Shown here: positions 7,800-16,222 of the stretch, piece by piece
Layout: each line of letters begins with the position of its first letter
Numbering within the stretch: position 1 is the stretch's first letter
NCBI RefSeq assembly: GCF_900156685.1
Contig: NZ_FTOJ01000011.1
Coordinates: 35,275-99,274 of the forward strand
From: Chryseobacterium piscicola
Lineage (GTDB): Bacteria > Bacteroidota > Bacteroidia > Flavobacteriales > Weeksellaceae
DNA: 64,000 nucleotides
Direction: 5' to 3'
Position numbers and translations under genes: made by a program
The notes under the pieces: generated by a model
What the model saw: only the letters and a program-made list of their open reading frames with translations
Told to the model about the DNA's origin: nothing
The model's database searches: none

Positions 7800-9335
7800 A
7801 TGAAAAAAGAATACGACATATTGGTCATCGGCAGCGGTCTCGGCGGTCTTGTTTCTGCACTTATTTTAGCGAAAGAAGGCCTGAAAGTCTGTGTACTCGA
7901 AAAAAACAACCAGTATGGCGGAAACCTCCAGACTTTTTCACGAGACAAACTTATTTTCGATACAGGAGTTCATTATTTGGGCGGATTGTCTAAAGGGCAA
8001 AATCTCCATCAGTTTTTTTCTTATTTAGAGATTATTGAAGAACTTCAACTTCAGAAAATGGATGAGGATTGTTATGATAAAATCACTTTCGGAGATGATG
8101 AAATAGAATATCCTCACGCACAAGGTTATGATAATTTTGTAGAACAGCTTTCAAAATTTTTCCCTGAAGAAAGAGAAAATATTGAGAATTACTGTAAAGA
8201 AATTCAGCGAGTTTGTAACTATTTTCCGAGATACAATGTTGTAGCACAAAATAATTATAACCCAGACATTCTGCATCTCAATACCAAAAGATTCATCAAA
8301 TCGATTACTTCCAACGAAAAACTTCAGTCTGTTTTGCTAGGGTCTAACTTTTTGTACGCAGGAGATTCTGAAAATACCCCATTTTATGTTCATGCTTTGA
8401 CGGTTAATTCCTACATTCAAAGTGCTTACAAATGTACGAAAGGGGGAAGTCAGATTTCAAAATTACTGATTAATAAATTACGGAAATATGGAGCAGAGGT
8501 TCACAAGCATTCCGAGGTTACTGAGTTTGTTTTTAGTGATAATAATTTATTGAGTTCAGTAAAAACTAAAGATGAAAATGAATATTTTTCTAAACAATTT
8601 ATCTCAAATATAGAAATTCGTTCAGCGATAAAACTCATTGGGGAAAACAGAATAAAGAAATCTTTTTACAACAGGGTTTTTAGCTGGGAGCCTACTTCGT
8701 CGTGTTTTAGTGTGTATTTGGTATTAAAGCCTAAGTCGATTGGCAGTTTTAACTACAATGTGTATCATTTTTTGTCTAAAGATTTAGTTTGGAATTCTTT
8801 TAAATATAAAAAAGAGAAATGGCCTGAAACTTATATGCTTTCTTCTACTTCTTCCAAGCACGATCCAGAATTTGCAGAAAGTTTAACAGCAATTTCTTAC
8901 ATGCATTTTACAGAAGTTAAAGAATGGGAAAATACTTTCAACACGATAGCAAGACAGCAAGACAGAAATGAATTGTACAAAAAATTCAAATTTGAAAAAG
9001 CGGAAAAAATGATTCAGGCTTTAGAAATAAAGATTCCGAATCTGAGAGAATCGATTAAAAATATTTACACATCGTCGCCATTGTCTTATCGTGATTATAT
9101 CGGAAGTTTTGAGGGGAATATGTACGGTTACGCAAAAACCTCTGAAAATGCTTTAAAAACAATGGTTTCGCCACGCACAAAAATAGAAAATCTATTCTTA
9201 ACCGGTCAATCTGTTAATATGCATGGGATTTTGGGTTGTACAATCGGAGCTTTTAATACTTGTGCAGAAATTTTGGGTAAAGAACTGATTGATGAACGTT
9301 TGCTAGAAATTTTAAATCAAACTAATGAAAATTAG
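7800..9335 (+). CDS. phytoene desaturase/CrtI-like FAD oxidoreductase
   Basis: A 511-residue NAD(P)/FAD-dependent amine-oxidase-type protein. The FAD motif GSGLGGLVSA is at 11-20, with Glu34 at the end of the second strand followed by QYGGNLQTF. The C-terminal FAD-binding segment NLFLTGQSVNMHGILGC is near 470. The family includes carotenoid desaturases and retinol saturases, which act on conjugated polyenes. A role in adjusting the unsaturation or oxidation level of the pigment polyene is likely but not shown. No crtB or other carotenoid genes are present nearby, so carotenoid synthesis is less likely. Its 3-prime end overlaps the next gene by 11 bp, indicating translational coupling. Confidence 0.85.
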   Translation: MKKEYDILVIGSGLGGLVSALILAKEGLKVCVLEKNNQYGGNLQTFSRDKLIFDTGVHYLGGLSKGQNLHQFFSYLEIIEELQLQKMDEDCYDKITFGDDEIEYPHAQGYDNFVEQLSKFFPEERENIENYCKEIQRVCNYFPRYNVVAQNNYNPDILHLNTKRFIKSITSNEKLQSVLLGSNFLYAGDSENTPFYVHALTVNSYIQSAYKCTKGGSQISKLLINKLRKYGAEVHKHSEVTEFVFSDNNLLSSVKTKDENEYFSKQFISNIEIRSAIKLIGENRIKKSFYNRVFSWEPTSSCFSVYLVLKPKSIGSFNYNVYHFLSKDLVWNSFKYKKEKWPETYMLSSTSSKHDPEFAESLTAISYMHFTEVKEWENTFNTIARQQDRNELYKKFKFEKAEKMIQALEIKIPNLRESIKNIYTSSPLSYRDYIGSFEGNMYGYAKTSENALKTMVSPRTKIENLFLTGQSVNMHGILGCTIGAFNTCAEILGKELIDERLLEILNQTNEN

Positions 9336-10971
9336 ATTTTTTATTTACTTTTTCTTAATTGGAAGTCTCATTGCTTGTGGGGTTTCAAAGTCTGTTAAAC
9401 ATATTCCTGATACCAAAAGATATTTGGTAGAGATTCCTAAAATTAGCAAAATCAACGATTCAACTTTTAGTTTTGATCAAAATTACTTAACAAAAAACAG
9501 GCAGCAACTTTGGGAATTGTACATCAAAGGCAATCCTTTGCAGTTGGGCTATAATAATGGAGCTTTAACGCTGGGTTTAATGCAGCAACAGGAAGAGATT
9601 TTCTTTTCAAAAGTAGAAACATTTGTTCCATCCAAATTTAAACAGAATCTTTTAAGAGGTTTTCTGAAATGGTACAACAGAAAAATGTATCTCCATGTGA
9701 GAGATGATTTTCAGGTAGAATTGTTGGGGTTGTCTCAATATTCTTCGGATAAATATGATTTTATAGCACCGAAATTCAGAAGAGCAATGTATCTGCATGG
9801 CGCCCACGATATTGGCCATGCAATGCAGGATTTGGCATTGGTAGGATGCTCTTCTCTAGCAGTTTGGAATGAAAACACCGAAGATGGTGATCTATTGATT
9901 GGAAGAAATTTTGATTTTTTCTTAGATGACGATTTTGCAAAGAATAAATTGCTGGAATTTGTAGATCCAGAAATTGGGATTCCCTATATGTCGGTCAGCT
10001 GGCCAGGGATGATTGGCGTGGTTTCGGGGATGAATAAAGAAGGAATTACAGTAACAATTAACGCTGGAAAATCTAGAATTCCAAAGATAGCAAAAACGCC
10101 AATTTCTTTAGTAACAAGAGAGATTCTGCAATTCGCCAAAAATATTGATGAAGCGATTGCGATTGTTGAAAAGCGGAAAGTTTTCGTGTCTGAATCAATT
10201 TTGGTAGGAAGTGCTAATGATAGAAAAGCTGTAATTATAGAAATTTCGCCAGTAAAAATTGGGGTTTTTAATGTTGAAAATGTCGCAAAGATGGTCTGTT
10301 CTAATCATTTTCAGTCAGATGCTTATAAAGATGATAAGATAAATAATAAACAGATATTAGAAAGTCATTCAGAATATCGTTTTACTAAGCTCAACGAGCT
10401 ATTAAAATCCAATCCCAAAATTAATCCTGAAAAAATGGCTTCGATTTTACGAGATAGATCTGGGCTTAAAAATGAAAAGATAGGTAATGGAAATGAGAAA
10501 GCTTTGAACCAACTTTTGGCACATCACGCTGTGATTTTTTCGCCAGAGAAACGATTGGTTTGGGTATCGTCAAATCCGTATCAGTTGGGTGAATTTGTCT
10601 GTTATGATTTGAATACAATTTTTTCTGTTGAACGACTAAAAACAGGAGGACTTGCGAGTTCAAATTTAAATATTGCGAAAGATTCTTTTGTGGATTCTCA
10701 AGAATTTAAGAATTATGAAGAGTTTAAAAAATTGAGTTCGCAGTTTGATGAAGATAAATTATTGTCTAATGAATTTATCAAGCATTACCAAGCACTAAAT
10801 CCGGATTTTTGGGTGGTTTATTTTCAAGCTGGAAAATACTATTTCAATCAAAAAGATTATCTGAAAGCGAAAGCTGAGCTTGAAAATGCTTTAACAAAAG
10901 AAATTACTACTATTCCGGATAAAGAAAATATTCAGAAATATCTAAAGAAGACTTTGAGGAAGTTGAAATAA
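9325..10971 (+). CDS. C45-type Ntn-hydrolase/acyltransferase lipoprotein with C-terminal TPR-like region
   Basis: A 548-residue protein. A lipoprotein signal ends in LIAC with Cys18 as the lipidated residue, so it should be exported and anchored to a membrane. Around residues 172-198 there is VGCSSLAVWNENTEDGDLLIGRNFDF, whose Cys175 fits the N-terminal nucleophile of the acyl-CoA:6-aminopenicillanate acyltransferase/C45 family. In that family autoproteolysis exposes the cysteine. The last 70 residues (FWVVYFQAGKYYFNQKDYLKAKAELE) resemble a TPR helix pair. An extracytoplasmic amide or ester acyltransferase or hydrolase acting on the pigment is the best guess. It is coupled to the CrtI-like gene by an 11-bp overlap and ends the rightward block. 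Confidence 0.8.
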   Translation: MKIRFFIYFFLIGSLIACGVSKSVKHIPDTKRYLVEIPKISKINDSTFSFDQNYLTKNRQQLWELYIKGNPLQLGYNNGALTLGLMQQQEEIFFSKVETFVPSKFKQNLLRGFLKWYNRKMYLHVRDDFQVELLGLSQYSSDKYDFIAPKFRRAMYLHGAHDIGHAMQDLALVGCSSLAVWNENTEDGDLLIGRNFDFFLDDDFAKNKLLEFVDPEIGIPYMSVSWPGMIGVVSGMNKEGITVTINAGKSRIPKIAKTPISLVTREILQFAKNIDEAIAIVEKRKVFVSESILVGSANDRKAVIIEISPVKIGVFNVENVAKMVCSNHFQSDAYKDDKINNKQILESHSEYRFTKLNELLKSNPKINPEKMASILRDRSGLKNEKIGNGNEKALNQLLAHHAVIFSPEKRLVWVSSNPYQLGEFVCYDLNTIFSVERLKTGGLASSNLNIAKDSFVDSQEFKNYEEFKKLSSQFDEDKLLSNEFIKHYQALNPDFWVVYFQAGKYYFNQKDYLKAKAELENALTKEITTIPDKENIQKYLKKTLRKLK

Positions 10972-10994
10972 ATGACCAATCTCAAAATAATTGG

Positions 10995-11108
10995 AAAAAA
11001 GGTTACCCCTTGGCGAAGCGCAACCCGACTTGAACGGAAATCCTTTTTTGTGGCTGGAAAAGCGTAGGCAAAAAGATTGGGAGTGGAAGGCGGAAAAGTT
11101 GCCCAAAT
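10995..11108. repeat. diverged copy of a dispersed intergenic element
   Basis: This lies between two convergent pigment blocks. It contains GAACGGAAATCCTTTTTTG and, about 40 bases later, AAAAAGATTGGGAGTGGAAGG. The order and spacing parallel the element at 21210-21333 (GGAACGGCATCCTTTTTTG, then AAAAAAGATATAGTGGACAGC) and the inverted copy near 63486-63561. The divergence is considerable, so it is a related subfamily rather than a recent copy. Confidence 0.5.
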
Positions 11109-11112
11109 AATC

Positions 11113-12285
11113 CTACCCGTTTTCAGGATTTACTTTATTTAAAAAAAGATAAAAACCAACGCCCAAAATAGTAGAAACAGAACTGGCCAAAATGAGACTT
11201 CCAATAATGTACTGAAGCAGGTGATTTTTCACCAATTCGAAATTGATTTCGTGATTCAGAAAGTTGGTTTCTCCATCTACGAACGGCGCACCAATAAAGA
11301 GAGAACCCGCAATAATAAACGGAATAAATGGCGGGAAACTGATGTTTGAAGAAACAAATGCCAGCACTTTGTTGAGCTTGAAAATAACAGCCAAAGATAT
11401 CGTTAAAGCCGTTTGAAAACCCCAAACCGGCGACAGACCAATGAATGCACCCAAGGCAATAGAGAGCGCTTTGGTGCGGTTGCTCCCGTCGCTTTCCAAG
11501 ACATCTTCTTTGATGAAGTTCCTGAAACTTTTCTTTCTAAAATTATGGATGAAATTTCTGGGCTTGATGTACACCAAAGCGAAAAATACCAAAATCGTAT
11601 TCAGTATACTGATTCTTGTAAAATCTTTAAAAGGTCTGAAATGAGAAACTCTTTCCGCAGGATCGTACAAAACTTTTATAGGAATATTCTTCACGGGAAC
11701 GTGTCTCCAGGCGGTTCGGACGATAATTTCAATCTCAAACTCAAACTTTGGAGTATAGTACTTTTCCGGAATTTTATATAGAGGATATAATCGGTAACCA
11801 GATTGCGTATCTTCCAGCTTGATTCCGGTTTCAAACCAAAACCAAAAGTTAGAAAACCTGTTACCGAAACTGCTTTTTTTGGGAATTCCGTCTTGTGACA
11901 TATTCCGGTTTCCGATAATTAAAACATCTTCGGTTGCATTCTGTAATGCTTCAATAAAAACGGGAATGTCGTCTGGATAGTGCTGTCCATCAGAATCTAT
12001 AGTAATTGCGTAGTTATAGCCAAAAATCTTTGCTTTTCTGAAACCGATTTTCAAACCATTTCCTTTACCCTTATTTTCAGGAAGATTGATGACGGTAAGC
12101 TGAGAGTAATTTTCTAAAATTTCTGAAGTAGAATCCGTAGAACCGTCATTAATGATGATGATGTTTTGTGTATATTCTAAAACACCGTTTATTACTCTTT
12201 TTAAAGTTTTTTCGTTGTTGTAAGTAGGAATTAAAACGCAGATTTTCTTCTCGTTTATTGCATCTTGTACTTCAGAAATCAGCAT
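11113..12285 (-). CDS. family 2 glycosyltransferase fused to a DUF2062 membrane domain
   Basis: A 390-residue two-part protein. Residues 15-230 form a GT-A fold with LIPTYNNEKT (18-27), NDGSTD (46-51) and the metal-binding Asp97/Asp99 in TIDSDGQH. The C-terminal part, about 265-385, has GAFIGLSPVWGFQTALTISLA and two strongly hydrophobic segments, the hallmark of DUF2062. Aryl polyene and flexirubin loci often carry this fusion. It may glycosylate a lipid carrier or the pigment, but the acceptor is unknown. It begins directly after the stop of the upstream gene, with no intervening base, and is the last gene of the long leftward operon. Confidence 0.85.
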   Translation of the reverse strand: MLISEVQDAINEKKICVLIPTYNNEKTLKRVINGVLEYTQNIIIINDGSTDSTSEILENYSQLTVINLPENKGKGNGLKIGFRKAKIFGYNYAITIDSDGQHYPDDIPVFIEALQNATEDVLIIGNRNMSQDGIPKKSSFGNRFSNFWFWFETGIKLEDTQSGYRLYPLYKIPEKYYTPKFEFEIEIIVRTAWRHVPVKNIPIKVLYDPAERVSHFRPFKDFTRISILNTILVFFALVYIKPRNFIHNFRKKSFRNFIKEDVLESDGSNRTKALSIALGAFIGLSPVWGFQTALTISLAVIFKLNKVLAFVSSNISFPPFIPFIIAGSLFIGAPFVDGETNFLNHEINFELVKNHLLQYIIGSLILASSVSTILGVGFYLFLNKVNPENG

Positions 12286-12771
12286 TTATTTCAATGAGTT
12301 TTTTTCCGTTGCGGTCATTGTTTTAGACTGCATTGCAAATTTTTTAATATACACTTTCAGTACGGAATTTTGCCTTGTATAGTTACTCAAAATATAGGCT
12401 TTGTCTTCTTTTAAATTCTTAGAATATCCCACAATTTTCGGAATATTTTCTTGTATACTCATTCTGATGAGTCTCATTTCTACGTTGTTGGGGTTAGATT
12501 TTATCACGGTTTCCAACTCTGTAGCTCCAGATTTTACGAAAGATTTTCTCTTGTTTTTTTCTGTTGTCACTTTGGCTTCCAAAATTTTTGCAGCAGCTTT
12601 GTAACCTTTGATTAATGGGTCAGAAGAAGAGCTTTTATCAGCCAGTTCAATGAAGTTTTTTGCGCCTTCGTTTGAGGTATTGGCTTTAGAATAAGCATTT
12701 CTAAGGGCATCCAAATCTGATGTTTGAAAAAATAAAAACAAACCAGTGAAAAGAGATAATATCAGTTTCAT
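12286..12771 (-). CDS. conserved secreted hypothetical protein of the pigment operon
   Basis: A 161-residue protein with a short hydrophobic N-terminus (MKLILSLFTGLFLFF) consistent with a signal peptide. The mature part is predicted to be largely helical and rich in Lys and Ser, with segments such as LIKGYKAAAKILEAKV. I do not recognise a domain. It is packed tightly between the dehydratase (1 bp) and the glycosyltransferase (0 bp), so it is part of the same transcript and probably works in the periplasm with the export or assembly proteins of the locus. Confidence 0.75.
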   Translation of the reverse strand: MKLILSLFTGLFLFFQTSDLDALRNAYSKANTSNEGAKNFIELADKSSSSDPLIKGYKAAAKILEAKVTTEKNKRKSFVKSGATELETVIKSNPNNVEMRLIRMSIQENIPKIVGYSKNLKEDKAYILSNYTRQNSVLKVYIKKFAMQSKTMTATEKNSLK

Positions 12772-12772
12772 C

Positions 12773-13147
12773 TTAAATTTTAGTGTAATTAACAGACATT
12801 TTCAATGCAATAGTCTCGCCAAAAGCGGTAGTGTTTTTCACTTTAACTTCGGTTTCACTTTCGGTAATGATGAAACTTAAATCTAAATCTGGCGTCTCAA
12901 AAGGATTAATAATCGCCATAAATTTTACATTGGAAGCAGATTTTAGGAATAATTTTTTTCCGGTAAACTCTTCCGTCAATTCTTTTACGATCTGCATCAT
13001 ACAAACACCTGGTGTTACAGGATTGCCTGGGAAATGGCCCTTAAATATTTCGTGATCTTTATTGAGGGAAATGTTGGCAATAAAACTTCCGTTTTCCGTC
13101 TTTTCAGAGGATTTTAATGTGTAAAAATCTGTAAGAATAGTCTGCAT
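12773..13147 (-). CDS. FabZ-like hotdog dehydratase with altered catalytic position
   Basis: A 124-residue single-hotdog protein with the FabZ/FabA signature GHFPGNPVTPGVCMM. The histidine of GHFPG is present. At the place where FabZ has the catalytic Glu (PGVLxxE), this protein has Gln (PGVCMMQ). It may be a variant dehydratase of the aryl polyene type or a non-catalytic partner. In the pathway a dehydratase is needed to make each double bond. It lies 3 bp after the lipoprotein gene and 1 bp before the next gene, within the leftward operon. Two further hotdog proteins are at 28357 and 28856. Confidence 0.82.
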   Translation of the reverse strand: MQTILTDFYTLKSSEKTENGSFIANISLNKDHEIFKGHFPGNPVTPGVCMMQIVKELTEEFTGKKLFLKSASNVKFMAIINPFETPDLDLSFIITESETEVKVKNTTAFGETIALKMSVNYTKI

Positions 13148-13150
13148 TAT

Positions 13151-13786
13151 TTATTCAGTTTCAGTGATTTGGAATAATTTTATATTGATTTTAAAATCTT
13201 TATGGTCTAGAAGAATCATCTCTGCAAAAGTAGGTTTTTTTGCATCAAAACTAAAATCGATTTTTTCCTTATTGCTCTTGGTATAAATGATTTGCTTGAG
13301 CAAACTATTTTCTTTGTTGAAAAACAAATAATAGCTTTTCTTCTTAGTTTTCGAGAGGTAAATTCTTGAATTTTCATTTTCAAAACTTTCGTTCACAAGG
13401 TATTTTTGCCTTAAAAGTTCCTGAAAATCATTTTTCAAAAAATTAATAACCATTTTTTTATCTAAATCTGCCAAAACATAGTTGAGCTTAAAATCATTTT
13501 CAGAAATTTCAAAATCAATCATTTTATTGCCAAAATCTGATGTCATCACCACCCGATGTGTGTCATCTGATATTTTTTTGATGATTAAAATTCCGCTGAC
13601 GTGATTTTTATAAATATCCATCTGGCATTTGTATACATAATCTTCTTTCGACGAAAAATATAAATTTTCAACCGTTTTTTCGAAATTTGAAATAGGTTTT
13701 ACATCTTTTAGCTGGTACGTCTTACAAGAAATCAACAGCAGAAAAATTGAGCTATAAAGAAAACTCAGCAGCAGGAATCGGCGCAT
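13151..13786 (-). CDS. putative outer-membrane lipoprotein
   Basis: A 211-residue protein starting at ATG 13786 (MRRFLLLSFLYSS), followed by a lipobox LLISC. The upstream TTG would add eight residues and is less likely. The remaining sequence is beta-rich, without a motif I can name. The gene overlaps the end of the LolA-like gene by 35 bp, so they are translationally coupled. By size and position it could be the partner that receives cargo from the LolA-like protein, in the manner of LolB, but no sequence feature proves this. Confidence 0.75.
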   Translation of the reverse strand: MRRFLLLSFLYSSIFLLLISCKTYQLKDVKPISNFEKTVENLYFSSKEDYVYKCQMDIYKNHVSGILIIKKISDDTHRVVMTSDFGNKMIDFEISENDFKLNYVLADLDKKMVINFLKNDFQELLRQKYLVNESFENENSRIYLSKTKKKSYYLFFNKENSLLKQIIYTKSNKEKIDFSFDAKKPTFAEMILLDHKDFKINIKLFQITETE

Positions 13787-14378
13787 TGATTTTGGTGTTT
13801 TTGAAAACAATATTTGTGGTGTCGCCCGAAGCTTCGGTCATATTCACTTGCGAAACGGTCGATTGGTTTTTAGGAAAATGAAGTTCAATCTGTTTGATGT
13901 ATTTCAGTAATTGAGGAGATTTTGGAGTAAACTTGGCGATGTTTGAACTTCCATTTTTAAAATATGAAACTACAAATTCCGGATCGCTAAACATTTTTCC
14001 GTTAGAACTTCCTACAATTAATTTGTTGATCTTTTCAAAAGTTTTGCTTTTTGCATCCACCGAAGATTTTTTTCCTTGGTCGTTGATGAAAATTTTATTT
14101 TCCTTGAAGATAATACTGTACTGATATGGTTTTGTGTACTTCCAGCTTAAGTTATTTGGGGATTTTAAAGACATTCTGCCTTGCGTGACAATATTTTTAT
14201 CTAAAAAATCCATCTTTTTGGTCTGAACAAAATCACTTTGCAAAGTTTTGATTTCTTTGGTTTCAGCAGAAATTTTTGTCACGAATGCTTTAGATTCGGC
14301 GCTCGTCATTGCTGTGTTCTGTGCAAAAACAAAACCTGAAATTAAGAAAAGTGTTATGAAAACTATATTTTTAAACAT
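13752..14378 (-). CDS. LolA-like outer membrane lipoprotein carrier protein
   Basis: A 208-residue periplasmic protein with signal peptide MFKNIVFITLFLISGFVFAQ. It has the LolA-family layout: an early segment IKTLQSDFVQTKKMDFLDK, then GRMSLKSPNNLSWKYTKPYQYSIIF. LolA chaperones lipophilic cargo from inner to outer membrane. A pathway-specific copy in the pigment operon suggests that it carries the pigment or an attached lipid rather than lipoproteins; this is inference. The start codon overlaps the stop of the deacetylase gene by one base, and the 3-prime end overlaps the lipoprotein gene. Confidence 0.85.
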   Translation of the reverse strand: MFKNIVFITLFLISGFVFAQNTAMTSAESKAFVTKISAETKEIKTLQSDFVQTKKMDFLDKNIVTQGRMSLKSPNNLSWKYTKPYQYSIIFKENKIFINDQGKKSSVDAKSKTFEKINKLIVGSSNGKMFSDPEFVVSYFKNGSSNIAKFTPKSPQLLKYIKQIELHFPKNQSTVSQVNMTEASGDTTNIVFKNTKINAPIPAAEFSL

Positions 14379-15127
14379 TATTTTTCTGATTTAATCATTG
14401 AATCAATCGTGAAAGTCGAATACTTTTCACGTTCCAAAAATAACAATAATTCGACCAAAACTTGGTACGTTTTCTCGGAAGTGTCGTGCAGAAGAATAAT
14501 GCTTCCTTTTCGCAGATTTTTTGTGATTTTATTTAAAATTTTCTTCTCATCAGAAATTATTGTATCCAAAGAACGTGTATTCCATCCGATGCTTTTCTTA
14601 TGAGTTTTTTTAATTGCTTTTGCAATATTCGGATTGGTAACGCCGAAAGGTGGTCGGTATAAACTGGTTTTAATTTTTCCGATTTTGAAAATAATTTCAT
14701 CACACTTTTCAATTTCCTCTACCATTTTTGAAGTTGATAAAAATCCGGTATTATTAGAATGTGAAAAGGTGTGATTTCCTACTGTGTGACCTTCCGCAAT
14801 AATTCTTAGAAAAGTTTCGGGATATTTTTCAATCTGTTTTCCGATGCGGAAAAATGTGGCTTTGATGTTGTTTTCCTTCAAAACATCTAAAAACTTCGGC
14901 GTAAACTCAGTAGGTCCGTCATCAAAAGTCAAAGCGACTTCTTTTATTTTCGTTCGTTTGTGGGTAAAATTGTTAACAAAATATCCTAACTGAATATCAA
15001 ACGATCCCCAAATTACAACTACTGAAAATAGAATGAAACAAAAGATGTAGACCCAAATAGTTCCCTGAAACCCGAAAATAATAAGGTTGCAAAACAAGTA
15101 AAATAGGACGAAAGAATAGTGTTTCAT
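14378..15127 (-). CDS. polysaccharide deacetylase family protein (NodB/CE4)
   Basis: A 249-residue protein with two hydrophobic segments in the first 45 residues and a NodB domain after them. Catalytic and metal motifs are present: TFDDGP at 67-72, His119 and His123 in GNHTFSHS, RPPFG at 158-162 and LHD at 213-215. It should therefore be an active metal-dependent deacetylase anchored in the inner membrane and facing the periplasm. Its role in pigment formation is unclear; removal of an acetyl group from a glycan or from a protected intermediate is possible. The ATG at 15127 is used; an upstream in-frame TTG at 15151 is a poorer choice. Confidence 0.85.
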   Translation of the reverse strand: MKHYSFVLFYLFCNLIIFGFQGTIWVYIFCFILFSVVVIWGSFDIQLGYFVNNFTHKRTKIKEVALTFDDGPTEFTPKFLDVLKENNIKATFFRIGKQIEKYPETFLRIIAEGHTVGNHTFSHSNNTGFLSTSKMVEEIEKCDEIIFKIGKIKTSLYRPPFGVTNPNIAKAIKKTHKKSIGWNTRSLDTIISDEKKILNKITKNLRKGSIILLHDTSEKTYQVLVELLLFLEREKYSTFTIDSMIKSEK

Positions 15128-15160
15128 TTTTTTATGTCTGTAAACCTCCAAGGTTTGGTT

Positions 15161-16222
15161 TTAAGCCTTCTCCAGCAAAACCAAGCTATGGTCTTTTCCT
15201 CCAAGATGATTATAGAGAAGAATATTTTGAATATTTTCCCTTTTCACATCATTAATTTTCATCACTTCTGGAATCTCTTGATTTTTAAGAATCTTGCAAG
15301 CCATAAATGTTGAAAAACCACTTGCTGTATTGTATTCGCCACTCAAATGCTTGTAATAAAGTAGTGAAGAATTTGGAAATAATTCAGATGCATTTTTATA
15401 ATAAACATCAGATGCAGAATCTCCACTGAAACCAAAAATTACAGCATCAAGCTCTTCGTTTTTCAACTTATTTTTAACTAAAAAATCCTCAATGAATTGT
15501 TGAGTTTCGTTTAATTCTAATGAGTTAATAATTTTAATATCTTTCAGTTTGGCATAAGAGTTTTCAGTTTTCTCTTTTCCTAAAACAAAAAAGCTAGAAC
15601 CTTCGCCCCAAATTACGCCTTCACTTTTTGAGTTTAAATAATCAACCGGAAGATTTTCTTCTTTTTTAATGGCATTGGTAAGTTTGTACAGTTCCATTGT
15701 TCGCTCGGTTTGCTCGTCTGTAGAACCTACCAAAACATTGTCTGCTTCACCGTCCAAAATCTGAAGTTTGGCATCCAACATAGAAAATTCCAGCGAAGAA
15801 GAGCAATTAACGTAAGTGAAATTATAGCCGTGACATTGCAGTCCCAAAGCGATTTGTCCGGCAACGGTGTTGTGAGTTGACTGGATAAAAAAGGTAGGCG
15901 TCAAAAACTCTTCATCGTTATCAATCACATTTTTCAGAAATTTTTCAGAATCTTGTGAACAACCCATTCCGGTTCCTACGATGATGGCGTCGGGTTTTTC
16001 AATTCTAGCTTCTTGTAAAGCTTTTTTGGAAGCTACGGAACTCATTTTCACTGTTTTAGACATTCTTCTGCTCATCGCTGGCGGAATGAATTCTTTGTAA
16101 TTCGGTTCAATGGCTTTTAAAACTAGAACTGTATTTTCAGATTTTAAATGGTCTAAGAAATTGTCGTTTAAAGTGTCCTGAACCGAGATGCAGGCGGCAC
16201 TGTTGATGTAAACGGTACTCAT
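15161..16222 (-). CDS. ketosynthase-like chain-length-factor-type protein
   Basis: A 353-residue protein with the thiolase fold of FabF but a depleted active site. The cysteine is retained (Cys140 in VNCSSSLEF). The first histidine region reads FGFSGDSASD (263-272) instead of NxHGTxT, and the second reads KHLSGEYNTASG, with Glu296 in place of His. Such proteins usually pair with a full ketosynthase and set chain length, as ApeC does with ApeO in aryl polyene systems. The natural partner is the gene just upstream (16219-17418), with which it overlaps by 4 bp. Retention of Cys without either His is unusual and worth testing. Confidence 0.85.
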   Translation of the reverse strand: MSTVYINSAACISVQDTLNDNFLDHLKSENTVLVLKAIEPNYKEFIPPAMSRRMSKTVKMSSVASKKALQEARIEKPDAIIVGTGMGCSQDSEKFLKNVIDNDEEFLTPTFFIQSTHNTVAGQIALGLQCHGYNFTYVNCSSSLEFSMLDAKLQILDGEADNVLVGSTDEQTERTMELYKLTNAIKKEENLPVDYLNSKSEGVIWGEGSSFFVLGKEKTENSYAKLKDIKIINSLELNETQQFIEDFLVKNKLKNEELDAVIFGFSGDSASDVYYKNASELFPNSSLLYYKHLSGEYNTASGFSTFMACKILKNQEIPEVMKINDVKRENIQNILLYNHLGGKDHSLVLLEKA

